DNA from: Ardenticatenales bacterium
GTDB taxonomy: Bacteria; Chloroflexota; Anaerolineae; Ardenticatenales; Ardenticatenaceae
Direction of reading: 5' to 3'
NCBI GenBank assembly: GCA_013812995.1
Contig: JACCSL010000828.1
Span: 1-5,071, forward strand
DNA length: 5,071 nucleotides
The position numbers and the translations under genes are program-made. The notes under the pieces are model-generated. The model searched no databases, was not told where the DNA came from, and saw only the letters and a program-made list of their open reading frames with translations. Positions 1 through 5,027 of the stretch are shown one piece after another; positions within the stretch are counted from its first letter, which is position 1, and every line of letters starts with the position of its first letter.

Positions 1-64
1 CCCGCGCCGGGTGGCACGGCATCAGCGCCTCCCCCGTCGCATCTAAGACAAAGACTCGTTGCAT
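1..64 (-). CDS. iscB: IscB / RRXRR-family RNA-guided nuclease, N-terminal fragment (cut by window edge)
   Basis: Only the first 21 codons are present. Read on the minus strand from ATG at 64-62, they give MQRVFVLDATG followed by EALMPCHPAR, then the window ends. A VFVLD strand, a short turn and the LMPCHPAR box are the hallmark N-terminus of the RRXRR/IscB family, the OMEGA nucleases related to Cas9. In that family this segment belongs to the PLMP domain and is followed by a RuvC domain with an inserted HNH; neither can be seen here. A clear Shine-Dalgarno AAGGAG (minus strand, 73-78) lies 8 bases before the ATG and fixes the start. The upstream 240 bases are highly structured and match the expected omega-RNA position, which supports the call independently. 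Whether the gene is intact beyond the edge is unknown. Family identity is seen directly in the motif; nuclease activity is family knowledge. Confidence 0.88.
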   Translation of the reverse strand, partial: MQRVFVLDATGEALMPCHPAR

Positions 65-71
65 GAAAATG

Positions 72-78
72 TCTCCTT
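72..78 (-). promoter_or_regulatory. iscB ribosome binding site
   Basis: The minus strand reads AAGGAGA here. From the end of AAGGAG there are 8 bases to the ATG at 64-62. It sits directly after the 3' GNRA hairpin of the upstream structured RNA, so the guide RNA and the iscB leader are effectively the same transcript. Confidence 0.75.
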
Positions 79-79
79 A

Positions 80-316
80 CGGGACTCGGCTTGCGCCGGT
101 AACGGTCCCCTCGCCAAAGTTATCCAGACTTGTTGTGTCCGCCGCACTGGCTTCTACCCCGTATGCCTGTTTAACGACGGACGATAGTGCCTGGGGCTGG
201 GGCAAGGCACCCCAGGGTATCGTGACCTGGATAACGTAGCCCTCAAGAGGCTTAGGCATGGTCAACGTCAGGGCTTGCTTCCGCAAGCCCCCGAGTTCTA
301 CTCGGGGGTCGTTGAC
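80..316 (-). ncRNA. omega-RNA (HEARO-type) scaffold for IscB
   Basis: A run of about 240 bases immediately upstream of iscB, in the same orientation, is packed with complementary segments. These are (a) a 7-bp closing stem pairing 310-316 with 261-267; (b) inside it, an 8-bp hairpin 301-308/288-295 with a 5-base loop, and a second hairpin around 274-278/283-287 closed by GGAA; (c) a small stem 238-241/249-252; (d) a perfect 9-bp long-range helix pairing 227-235 with 119-127; (e) within that, a hairpin 205-210/187-192 extended by 218-222/182-186, with C-rich and G-rich stretches that can pair alternatively or as a pseudoknot, and an 8-bp stem 175-182/137-144 that contains one G-U and shares base 182 with the previous one; (f) a 3' hairpin 95-98/87-90 with a GCAA (GNRA) loop inside a 5-bp stem 105-109/81-85. 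HEARO RNAs are known to precede IscB genes and guide them. Position, length and fold agree. The exact 5' and 3' ends are estimates. Confidence 0.78.
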
Positions 317-332
317 GGGATTTCCTTGCTCG
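317..332 (-). other. Putative omega-RNA guide segment / left boundary of the IscB element
   Basis: In IscB loci the guide is the flanking sequence directly 5' of the RNA scaffold. If the scaffold begins at the closing stem (base 316 on the minus strand), the adjoining roughly 16 bases here would be the guide, reading CGAGCAAGGAAATCCC. The element would then have inserted next to this point, between the esterase stop and the RNA. The boundary could be off by several bases, because only the fold was used to place it. No terminal repeat is recognisable, as expected for this element class. Confidence 0.35.
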
Positions 333-352
333 GGGAAGGGGAGGTGGAGAAA

Positions 353-358
353 AGTATA
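353..358 (-). promoter_or_regulatory. Candidate -10 element for the omega-RNA / iscB transcript
   Basis: The minus strand reads TATACT, five of six matches to the sigma-70 -10 consensus. It would start transcription near base 346, about 30 bases before the RNA scaffold, which suits a guide-plus-scaffold RNA. No good -35 hexamer is found 16-18 bases upstream, so the call is weak. No terminator is visible between the esterase stop and the RNA, so read-through from the esterase gene is an alternative source of transcript. Confidence 0.3.
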
Positions 359-395
359 GTTCCAAAGCAGGTCGAGTGAAACTTGAAATAGGCGC

Positions 396-1481
396 TCACG
401 GTGCCGCTGGTACGAGCACGGCATCACTGAGGGTTGCCCAATGGAGCGGTAGAGTCTGCTGCATGTGCGCGACGGCGGTGTGCCAGTTGTGCCCACCGCT
501 CAGCACGGGCGTGACGCGATTTTGTACCCCGTTCACTTCCAACAGTTCCACAAAATGCTGCCCTCGGTAGAAGTTCGAATCGTTCGGCTCGGCGGCCTCC
601 GGGCCATACTGGATAAACCAGTCGATGCTCTGAATCATCCCCGGATCGCTGCGGCAGACAATGGTGGGGGAATTGTTGGCCGAGGTGTGCTCGATGTCGC
701 GCGGCTTGCCGAAGGCCGCATCGAAGAGCGAGGCCTCGAAGATGCTACCCGGCTCCTCGGCCACGCGGCAATCGTCGTCCGTGAAGAAGTAGAGCCCATC
801 GAAGGCGCTCACCGAGCCAAACATCTCCGGGTACTGGAGCGCGATCTTCGTGCTCATAAAGCCGCCCAGGGAGAAGCCCGCCACACCCCGCGCCCCGCCC
901 TGCGGGAGTGTGCGGTAATGGCTATCCACGTAGGGAATCAGCTCCTCGATAAAATACGTCTCGAAGCGCCCCGTTCCCACGCCCGGATGACCCTCCGCCA
1001 GCTCCGGGGCCACAAAATCCGTCAGCACCCCTGGCACCGCGCCATCATCGCTGCCAATGCCAGGGAAAACCAGAACCATCGGCCCCACCTGACCAGCGTC
1101 TAGCAGCTCCTCGTACGCGTCCAGCAGCGTGAAGCCCTGGAGCGACTCATCCTGCTCCGGGTTCAACCACTCCTGCTCCTGGCCGCGAAAGAAATAGAGC
1201 GAGGGAACGGGCTCCTCGGACTCCTCGTAGCCGGGCGGCGTGTAGACATAGAATGTCTTCGCCACGCCCAGCACTGTGCTCTCCAGAACGATGGCTTCCA
1301 CGCGCGGGTCCGGCACATCCGGTGCGGTTGCGGGCTTTGGCGTTGCTGGTTGCATCGCCATTGGGCTTGGTACAACCGTGGGCAAAGTCGCAGTTTCATT
1401 GCTGTTCTGACAACCTACCATGCTCACAAGAAGGGTTATCAGGAAAAGCAGGGTGCCTATTATGGAAGTTCGATGCTTCAT
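396..1481 (-). CDS. Lipoprotein alpha/beta-hydrolase, esterase D/Fes-like family
   Basis: The product is 361 residues, starting MKHRTSIIGT. It opens with a short basic n-region, a hydrophobic stretch (about residues 7-20) and a lipobox-like MVGC, so Cys24 is the likely lipidated residue and the enzyme is probably membrane-anchored outside the cytoplasm. A Thr/Pro/Ala-rich linker (about 28-58) precedes the catalytic domain. That domain shows YVYTPPGY, a typical opening of the putative-esterase family (PF00756), then the nucleophile elbow GFSLGG with Ser204, and GGHNW with the likely catalytic His331. Asp301 is a possible acid. Substrate is not predictable; relatives cleave acyl or siderophore esters, or occur in xylan-degrading enzymes. 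The frame is open to 1568, but the ATG at 1481 is chosen because only it places the signal peptide at the N-terminus. An AGAGAGAA stretch lies before it. The gene is transcribed divergently from the SIR2/caspase gene. Confidence 0.85.
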   Translation of the reverse strand: MKHRTSIIGTLLFLITLLVSMVGCQNSNETATLPTVVPSPMAMQPATPKPATAPDVPDPRVEAIVLESTVLGVAKTFYVYTPPGYEESEEPVPSLYFFRGQEQEWLNPEQDESLQGFTLLDAYEELLDAGQVGPMVLVFPGIGSDDGAVPGVLTDFVAPELAEGHPGVGTGRFETYFIEELIPYVDSHYRTLPQGGARGVAGFSLGGFMSTKIALQYPEMFGSVSAFDGLYFFTDDDCRVAEEPGSIFEASLFDAAFGKPRDIEHTSANNSPTIVCRSDPGMIQSIDWFIQYGPEAAEPNDSNFYRGQHFVELLEVNGVQNRVTPVLSGGHNWHTAVAHMQQTLPLHWATLSDAVLVPAAP

Positions 1482-1525
1482 TGATTTGTTCTCTCTAGAA
1501 GAATAACAGAAGAATAGAGCGGCGG

Positions 1526-1534
1526 ATGATAGCA
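1526..1534 (-). promoter_or_regulatory. Candidate extended -10 promoter for the esterase gene
   Basis: The minus strand reads TGCTATCAT, an extended -10 (TGn plus TATCAT, five of six consensus bases). It lies about 45 bases before the esterase ATG. The -35 region is poor, which extended -10 promoters tolerate. Confidence 0.35.
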
Positions 1535-1561
1535 CAGAGCGGAAAAATCCGGGGAGGGGGA

Positions 1562-1590
1562 TTGTCATCTACGGGCGAAGCCTCTATCTT
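1562..1590 (+). promoter_or_regulatory. Candidate sigma-70-type promoter for the SIR2/caspase gene
   Basis: TTGTCA (1562-1567, five of six matches to the -35 consensus) and TATCTT (1585-1590, four of six) are separated by exactly 17 bases. Transcription would start near 1597, about 28 bases before the ATG at 1625 and 100 bases before the ATG at 1698. No operator-like dyad was found in the 143-base divergent region. Confidence 0.4.
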
Positions 1591-1624
1591 TACCTGACAC
1601 AGCGGACAATTCAGCGAGAGAGCA

Positions 1625-1714
1625 ATGATCGAGATTCCCGAGGAGTTTTTGGAGCAGGTCGAGCGCGGCAATGCGCTGCTTTGTGTGGGTGAACACCATG
1701 ACCCCCCTCGCTGA
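1625..1714 (+). pseudogene. Out-of-frame SIR2-like N-terminal remnant (29 codons) upstream of the SIR2/caspase gene
   Basis: ATG at 1625 opens a 29-codon frame ending at TGA 1712-1714. Its product, MIEIPEEFLEQVERG followed by NALLCVGE, looks like the start of a SIR2-family protein: an amphipathic helix, then the hydrophobic strand leading to the nucleotide-binding loop. The similarity ends at VGE, exactly where the loop should begin, and the next residues (HHDPPR) are meaningless. The downstream gene, in another frame, then repeats the same layout (helix LADLAEHLAEQ, strand LALFVGAD). The simplest reading is an ancestor with two tandem SIR2 domains whose first domain was deleted, leaving this stub. 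A short translated leader coupled to the main gene (17-base overlap with the ATG at 1698) is the alternative. An upstream GAGAG could serve as a weak ribosome binding site. Confidence 0.4.
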
Positions 1715-3728
1715 CCTCGCCGAGCACCTGGCGGAGCAGCGGCTGGCGCTGTTTGTGGGCGCGGATATGGCGCAGCGTTTCACGGGTCTGCCGAGTCGAG
1801 CGGATGTGGCGGGTGCTCTGGCGCGGCGCAAGGGGCTGAGTGAGTCGCTCTCTCTGGCGGCGGTCGCGCAGCGGGTGATGGAACAGGGCAATCGCTGGGA
1901 GTTCACCGAGTTCCTGAAGCGCCAATGGGAAACCACGGGCAAAAGCCCGCAACGCTTCCACGAGCTGCTGGTGCGCCTTCCGGTTCCCATCCTCGTCACC
2001 ACGGCCTACGATGACCTGCTGCGCCGCGCCTTCGAGCAGGCCGGGGAGCCCCTGAATGTCCTCGTGCAGGACAATGATGTGCCCTTTGTCCAGGCCAGGC
2101 GGCGCACCCTACTCCGCCTCTACGGCGACCTGGCGCAGCCCGACACACTGATTGTTACCGAGGATGACCACTATCACCTGGGCAATAAGCGCCTGAAGGA
2201 GAACCTGCTGGACCGGGTGAGCGTCATTCTGCGCGAGAATGTGGTGCTTTTCGTCGGCTACAACCTGGTGGACCCGGATTTTCTCCTCTTCTGGAACGAG
2301 GCACTGGCTCGCATGGCGGGCTATAGCCTTGGAGGCTATGCGCTCTGGCCGGGGCTGCCGGAGAGCGAGCAGCGTGTATGGAAGGGTCGTCACATCAAGG
2401 TCATCGACGAGGAGCCGTTGCCCTTCCTGGAAAAGCTCCTGGCAACTACGGGGCAGGGCGCGGCGACAATCTCCTCCCAGTCACCTATTGTTCAAAGGCT
2501 GGATGCTACCAATAAAGAGCAACCAAGTCCCCCTTCCCCTTCCCGCTCTCTGCCCAAAGGAGAAACTTCTGTGAGCCTGAATCCCGATTTGCTTGGCCGC
2601 CTGCGTGAGACCTTGTTGAGATGCGGCCCCTTTGATGATTTCCCCGCGCTGAGAGATCTCTTTGTCGATCCTCGCATTCGTCCCTGGCGCGATCGGCTTC
2701 GCGAGAGTTCCGCGCCTCACACGCGCGTCAATGGCCTCATTGCGGATTTGCAAGACCAGGCAAACACCCAGGGAGAAAATGCCCTCGTGCTCTTCCTGCT
2801 GGTTCTCATCGAGAGCCTACCCGCAGGGATAGAATGCAGAAAACAACTGGGTGCCTTGGCGGTCGAGATGGGGTATGTCGGGGAGCTAGGGGAGCAGGGT
2901 AGCTCAGAGCCCAGGCGAGACATCGTGATTGATAAAGCTGTTTCCCCGGGCCCCACGCCCCTTCCTACCCGCCTGATTGAGCAGCGCTGGGCGCTGCTTG
3001 TGGGCATCAATGAGTACGACGATCCTGCTGTTCCCGACCTCTGCTTCTGCATCAATGATGTTGTGGCGCTGGAAGCGCAGCTCACGGCTCTGGGCTACAC
3101 CGTAATAACCCTGCGGGATGACGCGCCGGAGCCCCACCTGCAACCAACGAAGGAAAACATCGAGGCCCGCCTGAGCCTGATATGCCAATCCGCAGGAGAG
3201 AATGACCTGATCCTCCTCCACCTAGCCTGCCACGGGAAGCTACTTGAGGGTAAGCCAGTTCTTATCACGAAAAATACACACCTGATCAAGCTTTCAAAGC
3301 ACGCGCTGCCGCTCGCTGAGGTCGAGGCAGAGCTGCGTGCCAGCAAGGCGCGCCGCCGGGTGCTGTTCCTGGATGCCTGCCATGTGGGTGTAAAGATGGG
3401 GCGTGCCATCACGGACCCTGAATTCATCCACAATGTCCATGACCTCGCCGAGGGGTTCTCGCTCATCGCGGCCAGTACCTCGCAGCAGATTGCCCAGGAG
3501 TCGCATGGTCTTCAACATGGTGTTTTTACCTACTACCTGCTGAAGGGCCTCGACAGGGCGGCGGACCGCGAGCGCAAGGACTTTGTCACGGTCCACGACA
3601 TTGCCGAGTATACGCTTCATTCCCTCCGCCAGTGGAATGTTAAAAATAGTGGCGTGATTCAAGAGCCAACGTCTCGCATCGAGGGCATCGGCGATATGAT
3701 CCTGGCGGACTACCGCCCCCCCTCATGA
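1671..3728 (+). CDS. SIR2-like / effector-associated-like / caspase-like (C14) fusion protein, probable conflict-system effector
   Basis: The frame encodes 685 residues counted from the outermost ATG; the ATG at 1698 (Met10) has a better ribosome binding site (GGGTGA, 5 bases away) and is where recognisable similarity starts. Domain 1 (about 11-260) is SIR2-like: strand and loop FVGAD (28-32), TGLPSRAD, VTTAYDD (109-115), LYGD (150-153), TEDDH, and FVGYNLVDPDF (194-204). The usual catalytic Asn and His positions carry Ala112 and Tyr151. A Pro/Ser linker (about 283-300) follows. Domain 2 (about 303-405) is all-helical with an FDDFPALRDLF core and resembles the effector-associated domains that act as death-like adaptors. 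Domain 3 (about 438-680) is a caspase-like peptidase: RWALLVGINEY (439-449), HLACHG with catalytic His521, LDACH with catalytic Cys570, and a terminal QEPTSR/GIGDMIL segment. No signal peptide or membrane segment is present, so it is cytoplasmic. A defence role is inferred from architecture. Confidence 0.85.
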   Translation: MRCFVWVNTMTPLADLAEHLAEQRLALFVGADMAQRFTGLPSRADVAGALARRKGLSESLSLAAVAQRVMEQGNRWEFTEFLKRQWETTGKSPQRFHELLVRLPVPILVTTAYDDLLRRAFEQAGEPLNVLVQDNDVPFVQARRRTLLRLYGDLAQPDTLIVTEDDHYHLGNKRLKENLLDRVSVILRENVVLFVGYNLVDPDFLLFWNEALARMAGYSLGGYALWPGLPESEQRVWKGRHIKVIDEEPLPFLEKLLATTGQGAATISSQSPIVQRLDATNKEQPSPPSPSRSLPKGETSVSLNPDLLGRLRETLLRCGPFDDFPALRDLFVDPRIRPWRDRLRESSAPHTRVNGLIADLQDQANTQGENALVLFLLVLIESLPAGIECRKQLGALAVEMGYVGELGEQGSSEPRRDIVIDKAVSPGPTPLPTRLIEQRWALLVGINEYDDPAVPDLCFCINDVVALEAQLTALGYTVITLRDDAPEPHLQPTKENIEARLSLICQSAGENDLILLHLACHGKLLEGKPVLITKNTHLIKLSKHALPLAEVEAELRASKARRRVLFLDACHVGVKMGRAITDPEFIHNVHDLAEGFSLIAASTSQQIAQESHGLQHGVFTYYLLKGLDRAADRERKDFVTVHDIAEYTLHSLRQWNVKNSGVIQEPTSRIEGIGDMILADYRPPS
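2556..2573 (+). promoter_or_regulatory. Internal ribosome binding site and in-frame GTG within the SIR2/caspase gene
   Basis: AAAGGAG (2556-2562) is followed by 8 bases and an in-frame GTG at 2571 (Val301). This falls precisely in the linker between the SIR2-like domain and the helical domain. Initiation here would make a 385-residue product of the effector-associated-like and caspase-like domains without the SIR2 part. It could also be a leftover from the fusion of two once-separate genes. The spacing is ideal, but use is unproven. Confidence 0.35.
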
Positions 3729-3730
3729 GG
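3721..3730. repeat. 10-base perfect palindrome at the SIR2/caspase stop codon
   Basis: CCTCATGAGG reads the same on both strands and contains the TGA stop (3726-3728) of the fusion gene. It lies at the convergent junction with the metal-binding protein gene, only 13 bases from that gene's stop. It is too short, and lacks a T-run, to be called a terminator; it may be chance. Confidence 0.3.
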
Positions 3731-3741
3731 CGATAACGCGA

Positions 3742-4296
3742 CTACTTCTGGCCCGGCTTTATCTTGACGCCCGTGAACTCCACCGCCACGGGCTGGGCAT
3801 AGCGCTTCCCATTTTCTTTGTCGTGGCGGCCAAAGTCAGGGGCCTCCACCTCCACCTTCAGGGTGTACTCGCCCTCGCCCGGAACGGCCCAGTTGCGCCC
3901 GTAGTGGAAGAGCCAGGGATGCCAGAGAAAGGGCAATTCGTGGGTTCCTCGCTCCTTGTCGTCGCTGTCTACTACCGTCACCCGAACCTTCAGGCCGGGA
4001 ATGAAGCGGTTGTCCGACGCATCCCGCACCGCAATCTCAATGTGGCAGTTTTCCTTCTCCGCAGGCTCGTGCCACATAAGGCTCCCCTTTTCCATGTGGT
4101 ACATACCCTCGGCCTTCTCGACGGCGTAGGCAACGATGTAGTCACCCGCGCGCTTCTCGCCCCCGTCGTCCGCCTCCTCTTTCGCCATGTGCATAAGCGC
4201 CTCTTTGTAGCTCGCGCCCTGCGCTTTTGCCATATCTAATTGCTTGAGGGTGGCCTCATCGCTTGCTTTCATGGGTGGTTTCTTGGGTGTCGGCAT
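3742..4296 (-). CDS. P19/Tp34-like metal-binding (iron transport-associated) protein without signal peptide
   Basis: The product has 184 residues. The first 50 are charged and helical (SDEATLKQLDMAKAQG). From about residue 52 a beta-rich immunoglobulin-like domain resembles the Fe2+ transport protein family of Campylobacter P19 and Treponema Tp34 (PF10634). It shows HIE (85-87), FLWHPWLFHYG (123-133), a PGEGEYTLKV strand and FGRHDKENG (155-163). His85, Glu87, His131 and His158 fall where the family keeps its copper/iron-site residues; Met65, Met68 and His67 in MYHM may add to it. Family members are usually periplasmic, but no signal peptide is present, so a cytoplasmic variant is likely and its role is unclear. 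The start at 4296 is supported by AAAGGAG (4303-4309) six bases upstream. Its 3' end faces the SIR2/caspase gene with a 13-base gap and no clear terminator. No convincing promoter was found between it and the cupin gene. Confidence 0.72.
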   Translation of the reverse strand: MPTPKKPPMKASDEATLKQLDMAKAQGASYKEALMHMAKEEADDGGEKRAGDYIVAYAVEKAEGMYHMEKGSLMWHEPAEKENCHIEIAVRDASDNRFIPGLKVRVTVVDSDDKERGTHELPFLWHPWLFHYGRNWAVPGEGEYTLKVEVEAPDFGRHDKENGKRYAQPVAVEFTGVKIKPGQK

Positions 4297-4302
4297 TGGC
4301 TG

Positions 4303-4309
4303 CTCCTTT
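4303..4309 (-). promoter_or_regulatory. Ribosome binding site of the P19/Tp34-like gene
   Basis: AAAGGAG on the minus strand lies 6 bases before the ATG at 4296. It decides between this start and the in-frame Met9 at 4272, which has no comparable site. Confidence 0.7.
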
Positions 4310-4360
4310 CAAGGGGTCGATGATCCGAGAGGTGCGTGCAGATTCTGTGCCACCAAAGAG

Positions 4361-4393
4361 CCAGGGCGGGGAATCGTGCGATCCCCGCCCTGG
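4361..4393 (-). terminator. Strong GC-rich hairpin, probable terminator of the cupin gene
   Basis: A 12-bp perfect stem, CCAGGGCGGGGA (4361-4372) with its complement at 4382-4393, encloses a 9-base loop in which ATCG/CGAT can pair further. It begins 24 bases past the cupin stop (minus strand). The minus-strand sequence after it reads CTCTTTGG, a weak T tract, so it is not a textbook intrinsic terminator. Its position after a gene end and its stem strength favour termination or 3'-end protection. Confidence 0.6.
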
Positions 4394-4416
4394 GATTTCA
4401 CCCGCCATTCGACGGT

Positions 4417-4665
4417 TTACTGTGGCATGAGTCCTGGGCGCTTCGGATGGGCGCTGGCATAGAGCAGCGGGTCCGCTGTTGAGCGAATCGCGCGTCGACA
4501 GCCAGCGGGGAGGTACAGGCAGGTACCGGGGGCCAGATCATGGTGCTCGTCGTTGATCCAGGCATCGCCCGTCCCGCGAATCACTACCAGCCACACATCA
4601 AGCGTCTCGTTCACATGCGGCTCGATCCCCTCGCCTGGCCCGAAGGAGAGAATGTTGACATCCAA
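4417..4665 (-). CDS. Small cupin-fold protein, probably N-terminally truncated or frameshifted
   Basis: The frame gives 82 residues from a TTG at 4665, with a GAGG seven bases upstream. The sequence fits a single cupin domain: PGEGIEPHVNE (residues 10-20) for motif 1, a VWLVVIRGTGDAWI strand pair, and LAPGTCLYLPAGCRRAI (44-60) for motif 2. Of the usual metal ligands only His17 remains; the second motif-1 His is Asn19 and the motif-2 His is Arg. Single-domain cupins commonly run to 100-115 residues, so about 20-30 N-terminal residues seem missing. An in-frame TGA sits 12 bases before the TTG. Other minus-strand frames upstream contain plausible continuations (GLTEAGN ending next to LDVNILSF, and a start at 4759 with AAAGGA before it), which points to one or more single-base losses. 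Function is unknown; relatives often bind small ligands. It could be a decaying gene or a genuine short protein. Confidence 0.6.
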   Translation of the reverse strand: MDVNILSFGPGEGIEPHVNETLDVWLVVIRGTGDAWINDEHHDLAPGTCLYLPAGCRRAIRSTADPLLYASAHPKRPGLMPQ

Positions 4666-4759
4666 TTGCCTGCCTCAGTAAGTCCTGTCCAGACGTGCAA
4701 TTTTTGGGCGGAAAGGGCCACTTGGGATGATCCGTTGGGGGGGTGTACTGAGTGTTCAT

Positions 4760-5027
4760 GAGTCCTTTCGCAAAATTGTGATGGTCGATGTAAGAGAGCT
4801 TGAGGTTGATGAGCGTGGGGGGACCACGCAATCGTTCTACAACTAACCCTATATCCATCATACTGATTCATTGCCCTGGCATAAATAGGCCGTGCTGCTC
4901 AGTGTTCTAGACATTTGTACTGATTTGGCGTTTTGACCTGCTATCCCCCCTTGTATGTAGTTTCCAATATTGCTGTTCTCACTTTCGTACCATAATCCTC
5001 CTTCCCCGCAGCGATAGGAGCGCAGCC
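4760..5027. other. Divergent intergenic region, no gene recognised
   Basis: About 270 bases, visibly more AT-rich than the flanking genes, separate the cupin gene (minus) from the response-regulator start (plus). Two overlapping minus-strand frames of under 90 codons cross it but show no family signature. CATAAT at 4991-4996 (plus strand) is a five-of-six -10 match about 30 bases before the response-regulator ATG, with only a weak TTGCTG 15 bases before it. No tRNA, strong dyad or repeat was seen. Confidence 0.5.

Noticed and set aside
77..496. A 139-codon minus-strand frame with a vaguely carbohydrate-binding-module-like GYVIQVTIPW segment
   Set aside because: It overlaps the esterase 3' end and covers the structured RNA upstream of iscB. 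Its codons form perfect stems, and the position is that of an omega-RNA, so the reading frame is incidental.
465..1103. Long plus-strand frame of 212 codons
   Set aside because: It is an antisense shadow of the esterase gene in GC-rich DNA, rich in Arg/His/Ala with no family pattern.
1482..1568. N-terminal extension of the esterase to an ATG at 1568
   Set aside because: It would bury the lipoprotein signal peptide 30 residues inside the protein and overlap the promoter region. The ATG at 1481 places the signal correctly.
1565..2002. Minus-strand frames of 145 and 116 codons opposite the SIR2 domain
   Set aside because: They are antisense shadows of a well-supported gene, with low-complexity Arg/Ser/Ala composition and no motifs.
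4598..4871. Two overlapping minus-strand frames of 86-87 codons upstream of the cupin
   Set aside because: Neither shows a recognisable domain over its length. At most, parts may be the missing cupin N-terminus, which is noted under that gene.
4984..5010. Strong Shine-Dalgarno-like AAGGAGG before an ATG on the minus strand
   Set aside because: The frame it opens stops after four codons (MVRK), so no gene is supported.
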